Assembly: GCA_049889775.1 (NCBI GenBank)
Contig: JBMHCT010000043.1
Location: 372,001 to 436,000 of the forward strand
Length of the DNA stretch: 64,000 nucleotides
DNA from: Jejuia sp049889775
Lineage (GTDB): Bacteria > Bacteroidota > Bacteroidia > Flavobacteriales > Flavobacteriaceae
Direction of reading: 5' to 3'
The notes below the pieces were generated by a model. The model was not told the DNA's origin. It was given only the letters and a program-made list of their open reading frames with translations, and did not search any database. This document shows, one piece after another, positions 27,654 through 35,289 of this stretch; positions within the stretch are counted from its first letter, which is position 1; every line of letters starts with the position of its first letter. Both the position numbers and the translations under genes were made by a program.

Positions 27654-28706
27654 ATGAAAACAATAAAAGGACCTGCAGTGTTTTTGGCACAATTTGCGGG
27701 AAGTGAAGCGCCATTTAACAGTTTAGATGGCATGTGTAAATGGGCTTCGGATTTAGGGTACAAAGGCATACAGATTCCCACTTGGGAGTCTAGCTTGATT
27801 GATATAGAAACCGCTGCGGAAAGCCAAACCTACTGCGATGAATTAAAAGGAAAAGTGAACTCCTACGGTTTGGAAATCACAGAATTATCAACACATTTAC
27901 AGGGGCAATTGGTAGCGGTGAATCCAGCTTACGACTCGATGTTTGATGGTTTTGCGCCTGAACACGTAAGAGGAAATCCAAAGGCTAGAACAGAATGGGC
28001 GATTGATTTTGTGAAAAAGTGTGGGACAGCGAGTGGGCGATTAGGCTTAAAATCTCATGCGTCGTTTTCTGGAGCTTTAATGTGGCATACGGTATATCCT
28101 TGGCCACAGCGCCCAAACGGATTGGTGGAAATGGGTTTTAAGGAATTGGCCAATAGATGGTTACCGATTTTGAATCATTTTGATGAATGCGGTGTGGATG
28201 TGTGTTATGAAATTCATCCTGGTGAAGATTTACACGATGGGATTTCTTATGAGCGTTTTTTAGAGGCTACGGGGAATCATTCGCGTGCTAATTTGTTGTA
28301 CGACCCGAGTCATTTTGTGTTGCAACAGTTAGATTATTTGTCTTTTATAGATATTTATCATGAACGTATTCGCGCATTCCATGTGAAAGATGCGGAGTTT
28401 AATCCAACAGGACGCCAAGGGGTTTATGGCGGATATGCAGATTGGAAAGATCGTGCGGGACGTTTTAGAAGTTTGGGTGATGGGCAAGTTGACTTTAGTG
28501 CTATATTTTCTAAATTGACGACATACGGATTGGATTTATGGGCAGTAATGGAATGGGAATGTTGTATAAAATCTTCTGACCAAGGTGCTAGGGAAGGTGC
28601 ACCATTCATTAAAAAACATATAATTGAAGCAGCAACGCGTAGTTTTGACGATTTTGCTGGCGGTGATATTGATGAGGATTATTTAAAGAGTGTTTTAGGA
28701 GTATAA
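27654..28706 (+). CDS. Sugar phosphate isomerase/epimerase family protein
   Basis: 350 residues from the ATG at 27654. An in-frame ATG at 27558 would translate 32 residues of the intergenic repeat and is rejected. It has no signal peptide. The TIM barrel shows metal ligands Glu in CYEIHPGEDL, Asp in LLYDPSHF, His in AFHVKDAEF and Glu in VMEWECC. It resembles the branch of the family often encoded beside Gfo/Idh/MocA genes. It follows the oxidoreductase gene and precedes the DUF1080 gene by 1 bp. Probably cytosolic processing of the same sugar. Confidence 0.86.
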   Translation: MKTIKGPAVFLAQFAGSEAPFNSLDGMCKWASDLGYKGIQIPTWESSLIDIETAAESQTYCDELKGKVNSYGLEITELSTHLQGQLVAVNPAYDSMFDGFAPEHVRGNPKARTEWAIDFVKKCGTASGRLGLKSHASFSGALMWHTVYPWPQRPNGLVEMGFKELANRWLPILNHFDECGVDVCYEIHPGEDLHDGISYERFLEATGNHSRANLLYDPSHFVLQQLDYLSFIDIYHERIRAFHVKDAEFNPTGRQGVYGGYADWKDRAGRFRSLGDGQVDFSAIFSKLTTYGLDLWAVMEWECCIKSSDQGAREGAPFIKKHIIEAATRSFDDFAGGDIDEDYLKSVLGV

Positions 28707-28707
28707 G

Positions 28708-29442
28708 ATGAAGCAATCAATATGTTTTTATCTCTTTTTTCTTATTGGCATTTCGATTTTTGCACAAGAAAAAAATGATCCTAAGCTTACAGAGGTTTGG
28801 GAACCAAAAGTTAAAAAAGTAGTTCCTGGTTATAATAACGCACCACCAAGTGATGCTATAGTCTTATTTGATGGCTCTGGTTTTGATAGTTGGACGGGAA
28901 AAGGTGACATAGTTGGTTGGACTTTGAATGAAGATGGTTCTATGACGGTAAAACCTAAAACTGGAGCTATTAAGACAAAACAATCTTTTGGTAGTATTCA
29001 GTTGCACTTAGAATGGAAATCACCACTAGATACTATTGGTAAAAAAAGTCAAAAACGCGGAAATAGCGGTGTATTTCTCCAAGATAGATATGAAATTCAA
29101 GTGCTTGACAATAACGACAATGAAACCTATTCCAATGGTCAAGTAGGGTCTATTTATAAACAGTCTATTCCGCTAGCTATGGCTTCTGTTTCAACAGGAG
29201 AATGGAATACGTATGATATTATTTTTCATCAGCCAGAATTTGATAACAATGGGAAAGTTGTTAAAAAAGCTACCATAACCGTTTTACACAATGGTGTGCT
29301 TATACAAGACCATTTTGAAATTCAAGGACCAACAGTTTATAGAGGTGAACCAAGTTATAAAGCTCATGGTAAGGCTTCTATTCGTTTACAAGACCATGGT
29401 GATTTGGTGAGTTATCGCAATATTTGGATTCGAGAACTATAA
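28708..29442 (+). CDS. DUF1080 (3-keto-disaccharide hydrolase family) secreted protein
   Basis: 244 residues with a cleavable signal (LFFLIGISIFAQ). The DUF1080 domain spans about 45-244: IVLFDGSGFDSWTG, RGNSGVFLQDRYEIQVLDN, and the closing HGDLVSYRNIWIREL. It is closer in motif layout to the DUF1080 part of the multidomain protein at 14417 (SGLYFQ, YEVQIFDS) than to the lipoprotein at 19752. Last gene of the operon that starts at 24117. Having three members implies separate bonds or substrates. The hydrolase function is inferred from the family. Confidence 0.85.
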   Translation: MKQSICFYLFFLIGISIFAQEKNDPKLTEVWEPKVKKVVPGYNNAPPSDAIVLFDGSGFDSWTGKGDIVGWTLNEDGSMTVKPKTGAIKTKQSFGSIQLHLEWKSPLDTIGKKSQKRGNSGVFLQDRYEIQVLDNNDNETYSNGQVGSIYKQSIPLAMASVSTGEWNTYDIIFHQPEFDNNGKVVKKATITVLHNGVLIQDHFEIQGPTVYRGEPSYKAHGKASIRLQDHGDLVSYRNIWIREL

Positions 29443-29475
29443 AAAAGTATTAATTAAAGATATTTAATTTTAATG

Positions 29476-29505
29476 TTGTGTAATTCATAATAAGTTGTAA
29501 TTTTG
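29476..29505 (+). promoter_or_regulatory. Strong Bacteroidetes-type promoter of the arginine leader
   Basis: TTG at 29476-29478, 19 bp, then TAATTTTG at 29498-29505: an exact match to the TTG-N19-TAnnTTTG consensus. Transcription would begin near 29511, about 320 bp before the first gene of the operon. Confidence 0.75.
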
Positions 29506-29510
29506 CCGCT

Positions 29511-29720
29511 CATATTAACGAAAGGGGCTCGCGCCGACGATTTAGAGTTAATAGTTAAGATGGTTATTCAGTGAAAACAGGAAACAACATATCTTTTACC
29601 TCTTATGTTTCAGTAAATCATACTGAAGCAGTTGTTGTGCGTTTTCCTCAAACGCGCCCCTAGTGGGGTGTATCAGTGTAAGAAAGTAATTCACTTTCAA
29701 ATTTTCGTTATTTTTTTGAG
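29511..29720 (+). ncRNA. Candidate structured leader RNA/attenuator of the arginine operon
   Basis: A 390-bp gap precedes the GNAT gene. From the promoter on, 29524-29533 (GGGGCTCGCG) can pair with 29653-29660 (CGCGCCCC), closing a region that also holds a perfect hairpin TTCAGTA/TACTGAA (29609-29627). The same CCCC can instead pair with GGGG at 29665-29668, so two structures exclude each other. A hairpin GAAAGT/ACTTTC (29682-29698) followed by a T-rich stretch could end transcription. Two short reading frames run through it: one, without a standard start, has AGG, CGC, CGA, CGA and AGA arginine codons (29523-29546); the other starts at GTG 29571. No known Rfam family was recognised. Confidence 0.5.
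29571..29663 (+). CDS. Possible 30-codon leader peptide, GTG start
   Basis: The frame from GTG at 29571 to TAG at 29661-29663 gives 30 residues ending VVVRFPQTRP. Its last codons (CGC CCC TAG) lie in the alternative hairpin described for the leader, an arrangement expected if ribosome position decides folding. Only two arginine codons are present, so a link to arginine supply is uncertain. No Shine-Dalgarno sequence is seen, which is usual here. It may not be translated at all. Confidence 0.25.
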   Translation: MKTGNNISFTSYVSVNHTEAVVVRFPQTRP

Positions 29721-29833
29721 TTTAAATTGTGTTAGAAAATTGACCTAGCACTAGGAATATGGGTTCAACTCATAAACTGGGTTTTAAATTGTGTATTTAA
29801 ATAAAACTATGTTTTGTAAAAACATATATAAAC

Positions 29834-30421
29834 ATGGAAATAGTATTGAGAACAGATAGAAATACAGCATTAGAGGAAGCAAGGACCTTTTGTGAAGAAA
29901 AAGGACTTGAGGTTGTTTTTACTCATGAGATTTCCAAAACGAATTTGCAGATCATTTCAGAACGAACTAAACAGCTGCCAGCAATGTATCATGCGAGTGT
30001 TGGTATGTTGCTAGATCGCTTAAAAAATGGGTGTTTTCTATTGAAAAAAGATGGTGAAATTTTTGGGCATATTTTTGCCCATAGGCATACTATCGATAAA
30101 TATTCTGTTTACGAACGTTCGTCTCTATGGATTCATAAATCCTACAGAAATCACAATTTAGGGCTGCTTTTAATGGATTTTTTGACCAAAAAGTTCTCAA
30201 AAGAATTTCTTATTTCAATAGCACAAGATAAAACAGTTCATAACAATAATGAGTTGTTAGGTATGAAGTTTATAACCTTAAAAGACTTATCTCCTGTTTT
30301 GATTGAAACGCTTGAAAAATTAGGAAAGTTGAGAGATGAGTACAAATATAAATACTACGTTAATCCTTATTTCGAATCAAAAATTAATCAATTTAACAAG
30401 ATTCTTAAGAACAATATTTAA
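29834..30421 (+). CDS. GNAT-family acyltransferase at the head of the arginine operon
   Basis: 195 residues. The acyl-CoA-binding motif A is LWIHKSYRNHNLGLLLMDF (about 97-115), a degenerate R-x-x-x-x-G form; the flanking strands fit a GNAT fold. No argA, argJ or other N-acylglutamate synthase is encoded in this otherwise full arginine operon, and the gene starts it, 9 bp before argG. I infer that it makes N-acetyl- or N-succinyl-glutamate, the first intermediate of the pathway. It shares no obvious long similarity with E. coli ArgA. The function is unproven. Confidence 0.72.
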   Translation: MEIVLRTDRNTALEEARTFCEEKGLEVVFTHEISKTNLQIISERTKQLPAMYHASVGMLLDRLKNGCFLLKKDGEIFGHIFAHRHTIDKYSVYERSSLWIHKSYRNHNLGLLLMDFLTKKFSKEFLISIAQDKTVHNNNELLGMKFITLKDLSPVLIETLEKLGKLRDEYKYKYYVNPYFESKINQFNKILKNNI

Positions 30422-30430
30422 TTAGAATAA

Positions 30431-31606
30431 ATGAAAAAATTAGTAATAGCATACAGTGGCGGATTAGATACATCATATTGTGCAGTAAGTTTATCAAAAG
30501 AATATGAAGTACATGCAGTAAGTGTAAATACCGGTGGTTTTACGCAAGATGAAATTGCTCATATTGAAAGTAACGCCTATAAAATGGGGGTTGCAACATA
30601 TAAGAATATTGATGCTGTAGCTACTTTTTACCAAAAAGTGGTGAAGTATTTAATTTTTGGCAATGTATTAAAAAACAATACATACCCATTATCTGTTAGT
30701 GCAGAACGTATCGTACAGGCTATCGAAATTATTGAATATGCTAAGCGTATTAATGCTGAATATATAGCCCACGGAAGTACTGGAGCAGGTAACGACCAAG
30801 TACGGTTTGATATGATTTTCCAAACTTTGGCGCCTGGTATTAAAATTATTACGCCTATTAGAGATCAGAAATTATCTAGAGCTGAAGAGATTGAATATTT
30901 GAAAGCCAATGGTATTGATATGTCTTGGGAAAAAGCGCAATACTCAATTAATAAAGGACTTTGGGGAACAAGTGTTGGTGGTGCAGAAACTTTAACTTCT
31001 GAAAAGCCATTGCCAAGTGAGGCGTATCCATCACAGTTGGAAAAAGACGACGAGGAAAAAGTAACTTTAACTTTTGATAAAGGGGAGTTTGTGGCACTAA
31101 ATGGTGAAGCTAATGCTCCTGAAGTAAATATTGAAAAACTAAATGATTTAGCATCTGCTTACGCCATTGGTAGAGATATTCACGTAGGGGATACTATTGT
31201 AGGGATTAAAGGTCGTGTTGGTTTTGAAGCAGCTGCGGCTTTAATTACAGTTAAGGCACATCACTTATTGGAAAAACATACATTGACCAAATGGCAATTA
31301 CAGCATAAGGAATATTTATCTAGTTTCTACGGCATGCACTTACATGAAGGTCAGTATTTAGATCCTGTAATGAGAGATATTGAAGCTTTTTTAAGTAGCA
31401 GTCAAGAGAAAGTTTCAGGTGATGTAATGGTAACTTTGAAGCCATACCACTTCTCATTAGACGGTATCAAATCTGAGCACGATTTAATGAGTGCTAAGTT
31501 TGGTAGCTACGGTGAAGAAAATAGAGCTTGGACAGCGGATGATGCCAAAGGGTTCATTAAAATTATTGGTAATCAGAACAAGATTTATCAACAAGTAAAC
31601 TCATAG
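30431..31606 (+). CDS. argG: Argininosuccinate synthase
   Basis: 391 residues; ligates citrulline and aspartate with ATP. The N-terminal PP-loop VIAYSGGLDTSYCAVSL binds ATP, and STGAGNDQVRFD and GLWGTSVGGAE are the substrate loops. In pathways that use N-acylated ornithine the acyl group is removed before this step. The gene follows the GNAT gene by 9 bp. A 15-16 bp palindromic repeat separates it from argC. Length and motifs are normal for the family. Confidence 0.95.
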   Translation: MKKLVIAYSGGLDTSYCAVSLSKEYEVHAVSVNTGGFTQDEIAHIESNAYKMGVATYKNIDAVATFYQKVVKYLIFGNVLKNNTYPLSVSAERIVQAIEIIEYAKRINAEYIAHGSTGAGNDQVRFDMIFQTLAPGIKIITPIRDQKLSRAEEIEYLKANGIDMSWEKAQYSINKGLWGTSVGGAETLTSEKPLPSEAYPSQLEKDDEEKVTLTFDKGEFVALNGEANAPEVNIEKLNDLASAYAIGRDIHVGDTIVGIKGRVGFEAAAALITVKAHHLLEKHTLTKWQLQHKEYLSSFYGMHLHEGQYLDPVMRDIEAFLSSSQEKVSGDVMVTLKPYHFSLDGIKSEHDLMSAKFGSYGEENRAWTADDAKGFIKIIGNQNKIYQQVNS

Positions 31607-31613
31607 ATTCAAG

Positions 31614-31646
31614 AGACCTGTCAGGTTTTGAAAACCTGATAGGTCT
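31614..31646. repeat. Palindromic repeat AGACCTGTCAGGTTTT, copy 1
   Basis: A near-perfect inverted repeat (AGACCTGTCAGGTTTT then AAAACCTGATAGGTCT) able to form a long hairpin between argG and argC. A second copy with a 19-bp perfect stem is at 57371-57411. It could slow polymerase or protect the mRNA 3' end of argG. Confidence 0.8.
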
Positions 31647-31665
31647 AATAAAAGAACTAGTTGAA

Positions 31666-32649
31666 ATGAAAAAAATAAAAGTTGGCATAATTGGTGGCGC
31701 AGGTTATACTGCTGGTGAATTAATCAGGTTATTGATTAATCATCCTGAAACAGAAATTGATTTTGTTTATAGTACATCTAATGCAGGAAATCAAATTTCT
31801 AAGGTGCACCAAGATTTAGTTGGGTCTTTAGATAAGACGTTTACTGATACTGTAAATCTTAATATAGATGTGTTATTTTTATGTTTAGGACATGGAAATT
31901 CAGTGAAATTTCTTAAAGCTAATTCGTTTTCAGAAAACACGAAGATTATCGATTTAGGAAACGATTTCAGATTAGAAGCAGACAAAATCTTTGATGGAAA
32001 GACATTTGTTTATGGTTTGCCAGAATTACAAAGGGAAGACATAAAGAAAGCTGATTATATTGCTAATCCAGGGTGTTTTGCAACCGCTATTCAGTTAGGG
32101 TTATTGCCTTTAGCTAATGCAGGATTATTGGATTATGATGTTCATATCAATGCCGTTACCGGTGCAACTGGTGCAGGAACGTCATTGTCTGCAACTACCC
32201 ATTTTACATGGAGAGATAATAACTTCTCGTATTATAAACCGTTTACGCATCAACATTTAGGGGAGATAAACCAGTCTGTAACCCAATTGCAAAATGATTT
32301 TTCTTCAGATATTTTGTTTATGCCGAATAGAGGGAATTTTTCAAGAGGTATTTTTGCAACCATTTATACTGATTTTAGCGGGACAGTTGAAGATGCTAAA
32401 AAGGTTTACACTGACTTTTATAGAGACGCTGCTTTCACTTTTATAAGTGATGAACAATTACACTTAAAGCAGGTTGTAAATACCAATAAGTGTTTAATTC
32501 ACTTGCATAAGCACAATGGTAAATTATTAATAACAAGTATCATTGATAATTTATTAAAAGGTGCTTCTGGTCAGGCCATTCAGAATATGAACTTAATGTT
32601 CGGTTTAGAAGAAACCACAGGAATACAGTTAAAATCCACTTACTTTTAA
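31666..32649 (+). CDS. argC: N-acyl-gamma-glutamyl-phosphate reductase
   Basis: 327 residues; reduces N-acylglutamyl phosphate to the semialdehyde with NADPH. The N-terminal Rossmann motif is VGIIGGAGYTAGELIRLL, and the active-site cysteine is in NPGCFATAIQLGLLPL. It belongs with argB, argD, argE and argF' in the N-acyl branch. In Bacteroidetes the acyl group may be succinyl rather than acetyl (see the ornithine carbamoyltransferase at 37292). The gene follows the palindromic repeat and precedes proC by 11 bp. Confidence 0.95.
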   Translation: MKKIKVGIIGGAGYTAGELIRLLINHPETEIDFVYSTSNAGNQISKVHQDLVGSLDKTFTDTVNLNIDVLFLCLGHGNSVKFLKANSFSENTKIIDLGNDFRLEADKIFDGKTFVYGLPELQREDIKKADYIANPGCFATAIQLGLLPLANAGLLDYDVHINAVTGATGAGTSLSATTHFTWRDNNFSYYKPFTHQHLGEINQSVTQLQNDFSSDILFMPNRGNFSRGIFATIYTDFSGTVEDAKKVYTDFYRDAAFTFISDEQLHLKQVVNTNKCLIHLHKHNGKLLITSIIDNLLKGASGQAIQNMNLMFGLEETTGIQLKSTYF

Positions 32650-32660
32650 AAATAGAAACT

Positions 32661-33455
32661 ATGAAAATAGCAATTATAGGAACGGGAAATTTAGGTAGTT
32701 CTATTGCAAAAGGACTTATTAAAAACAAGTCGTTTACGTCGTTGTATTTGAGTGATAAAAATACGAGTGCAGTGAACGAATTTGTGGATGAGGATTACGT
32801 GAAAATCACCAATAGTAATGCTACTGCTGTAGAAAACAGTGATGTTGTGATTTTTGCACTTCAACCGCGACATATTGAAGGGGTTTTGAAAGAAGTGGAA
32901 CCACTGATTAGCGATGAGCATGTAGTGATGTCGGTTGCAGCAGGATTTTCAATTTCGAGAATTGAAGCCATTTTAGGTGATGAAAAACACATTATTCGTG
33001 TGATGCCTAATACGGCGATTTCGATTGGTAAATCAATGACCTGCTTGTCTGCCAATGATGTAGGACAATTGAAAATTGAATTGGCCAAAACTATTTTCAA
33101 TCAGTTGGGAACCACTATGGTTATTCCTGAAGAACAAATACAAGCAGCAACTGTGATTTGTGCCAGTGGTATTGCATTTTGGATGCGTTTGGTTCGTGCT
33201 ACAACACAGGGCGCGATTCAATTAGGTTTTGAAGCTGAGGAGGCTCATGAATTAGCATTACAAACCTGTTACGGAGCCGCTAGTTTGCTGAAAGAATCAG
33301 GTAGGCATCCAGAAGCGGAAATCGATAGAGTAACTACACCAAGTGGTTGTACTATTGAAGGATTGAATGAAATGGAGCACCAAGGTTTAAGTTCATCTTT
33401 AATCAAAGGAATTAACGCTTCATTTGAAAAAATTAATCAAATTAAAAAGAGTTAA
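32661..33455 (+). CDS. proC: Pyrroline-5-carboxylate reductase
   Basis: 264 residues; last step of proline synthesis, reducing pyrroline-5-carboxylate with NAD(P)H. The Rossmann start is IAIIGTGNLGSSIAKGL, and the C-terminal dimerisation part carries the family signature around RVTTPSGCTIEGLNEME. It is placed among arginine genes, 2 bp before argD, and proA and proB follow further down. This merges proline and arginine synthesis, which share glutamate as precursor, into one operon. Normal in length and motifs. Confidence 0.94.
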   Translation: MKIAIIGTGNLGSSIAKGLIKNKSFTSLYLSDKNTSAVNEFVDEDYVKITNSNATAVENSDVVIFALQPRHIEGVLKEVEPLISDEHVVMSVAAGFSISRIEAILGDEKHIIRVMPNTAISIGKSMTCLSANDVGQLKIELAKTIFNQLGTTMVIPEEQIQAATVICASGIAFWMRLVRATTQGAIQLGFEAEEAHELALQTCYGAASLLKESGRHPEAEIDRVTTPSGCTIEGLNEMEHQGLSSSLIKGINASFEKINQIKKS

Positions 33456-33457
33456 AA

Positions 33458-34606
33458 ATGCCATTATTTGACGTTTATCCATTATATAATGTAACACCAG
33501 TTTCCGGAAAAGGAATTCATGTGTATGATAACCAAGGGGCTGAGTATTTAGACCTTTATGGAGGGCATGCCGTGATTTCTATTGGGCATGCACATCCAAA
33601 TTATGTAAAGGCGGTTACAAGTCAGGTTGAGACCTTAGGGTTTTATTCCAATGCCATTCAAAATCCGTTACAAAAGGAGTTGGCTAACAAGTTAGAAACA
33701 CTTTCTGGATGTGAAGGTTACCAGTTGTTTTTAGTGAATTCTGGGGCTGAAGCCAATGAAAATGCTTTAAAATTAGCATCCTTTAAAACAGGAAAAGCAC
33801 GTGTTGTGGCTTTTAAAAATGGATTCCATGGGCGTACTTCTGCGGCTGTGGCGGCTACAGATAACCCTAATGTTGTAGCACCGATAAACGCACAACAAGA
33901 GGTGACATTTTTAGAGTTAAATGATGTAGAAGGAGTAAAGCGAGAGCTTGAAAAAGGAGATGTTTGTGCTGTAATTGTGGAGTTTATTCAAGGTGTTGGA
34001 GGTTTAGATCAAGGTTCTGCTGAGTTTTTTGAAGCGGTTGACGCTATGTGTAAAACAAATAAAACTATGTTTATTGCCGATGAGGTACAATCTGGTTATG
34101 GACGTTCCGGTAAATTCTTTGCATTTCAGCACTATAATGTAACACCAGATATTATTCCAATAGCCAAGGGTATGGGTAACGGTTTTCCAATTGGAGGCAT
34201 CTTGATTCATCCAGATATTGAAGCTAAATATGGAATGTTAGGAACCACCTTCGGCGGAAATCATTTAGCATGTGCAGCAGGTTTATCCGTATTGAATACG
34301 ATTGCATCTGAAAACTTGACAGATAATGTGAATGATATGGGGGCTTACTTTATGGAAAAAGCAAAGTCCATTCCCCAAATAAAGAACATCAAGGGAAGAG
34401 GTTTAATGTTAGGTTTAGAGTTTGATTTTGAAGTGGGTGATTTACGCAAAGATTTAATTTATAATCACCATATATTTACTGGAGGTGCAAAGAATAAAAA
34501 ACTATTGAGAATATTACCTCCATTAAATATTGAAAAACAACATTTTGACCAATTCTTTGAAGCTCTAGAAGTTGCTTTGAAGGAAGTAGAACAAGCTGTG
34601 AACTAG
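33458..34606 (+). CDS. argD: N-acylornithine aminotransferase
   Basis: 382 residues, PLP-dependent class III aminotransferase. The family signature with the acidic residue is FIADEVQSGYGRSGKF, and the PLP lysine is in PIAKGMGNGFPIGG. It converts N-acylglutamate semialdehyde to N-acylornithine, with glutamate as amino donor. Acyl specificity (acetyl or succinyl) cannot be read reliably from this sequence; the ornithine carbamoyltransferase downstream points to succinyl. It sits 2 bp after proC and 1 bp before an orphan gene. Confidence 0.93.
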   Translation: MPLFDVYPLYNVTPVSGKGIHVYDNQGAEYLDLYGGHAVISIGHAHPNYVKAVTSQVETLGFYSNAIQNPLQKELANKLETLSGCEGYQLFLVNSGAEANENALKLASFKTGKARVVAFKNGFHGRTSAAVAATDNPNVVAPINAQQEVTFLELNDVEGVKRELEKGDVCAVIVEFIQGVGGLDQGSAEFFEAVDAMCKTNKTMFIADEVQSGYGRSGKFFAFQHYNVTPDIIPIAKGMGNGFPIGGILIHPDIEAKYGMLGTTFGGNHLACAAGLSVLNTIASENLTDNVNDMGAYFMEKAKSIPQIKNIKGRGLMLGLEFDFEVGDLRKDLIYNHHIFTGGAKNKKLLRILPPLNIEKQHFDQFFEALEVALKEVEQAVN

Positions 34607-34607
34607 A

Positions 34608-35285
34608 ATGAGTGTTAATTGGAAATGGAAAGAGGGTAGTATTTTATACAATGTTGATGAAACCACGCCTCCAAAAGAAATATTTAAGGCTGTTTGTGAT
34701 GAAATAGCTGATTATTACCTTCCGAAAGGTTGGAGATATGCTCGTTCTAGGCCCAAATTAACATACGATGATAAAAAAGTAAAATTAGAAATTGCTTTTT
34801 GGTCTAGCGGAAGTAATATGGCAGGAAGCTATACTAATTTGGAAATTATTCCTTCTTTTAGAGATCTCGAATATAAAAAAGCACTTAATGATAAAGGAAT
34901 TAAGTCTGATGGATATATTTTAGGTTTAGGAGTGTTTCAAGAAAGATCAGAAGATGTTCCAAAAGGAATAAAAAGAGTTAAAACTATTTTGGGAGACATT
35001 CATGATAATGAATATGGTCACGAAGGAATAGGAGTTTTGGCGTTCAATCACAATGTAAATGTTTATGGTTTAACAGAGTCAAATTTTTTGAAAATCATTG
35101 ATTTTATTGAATCTAAAATTGTTGTTTGGATTGAAGGAATTAATGAAATAGAAAAAATGAAGTTATACACTGAAAAGTCAATTGATTTTCAGTTTTTGCC
35201 TGAAGCAAAAGATAATTTTTTAAAATATATAGAATTTAAATTTCCTGATAAAGTATCTGAAGTTGAAGAAATTCTAAACAAGTAA
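34608..35285 (+). CDS. Hypothetical protein inserted between argD and proA
   Basis: 225 residues, no signal peptide or membrane segment, no family recognised. The sequence is rich in Lys and Glu, with an N-terminal part containing YYLPKGWRYARSRPK and a likely mixed alpha/beta fold. It starts 1 bp after argD and ends 4 bp before proA, so it is co-transcribed with the arginine and proline genes, yet it is not part of either pathway. Its style (short, soluble, alone in an operon) recalls immunity or accessory proteins, but that is only an impression. It looks like an insertion relative to a simple arg/pro gene order. Confidence 0.75.
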   Translation: MSVNWKWKEGSILYNVDETTPPKEIFKAVCDEIADYYLPKGWRYARSRPKLTYDDKKVKLEIAFWSSGSNMAGSYTNLEIIPSFRDLEYKKALNDKGIKSDGYILGLGVFQERSEDVPKGIKRVKTILGDIHDNEYGHEGIGVLAFNHNVNVYGLTESNFLKIIDFIESKIVVWIEGINEIEKMKLYTEKSIDFQFLPEAKDNFLKYIEFKFPDKVSEVEEILNK

Positions 35286-35289
35286 AACA

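Noticed and set aside
29567..29575. TTCAGTGAA in the arginine leader
   Set aside because: Matches the right arm of the sugar-locus motif but lacks the TGTTT left arm; another lone copy lies inside argC (31899-31907), so the 9-mer alone occurs by chance.
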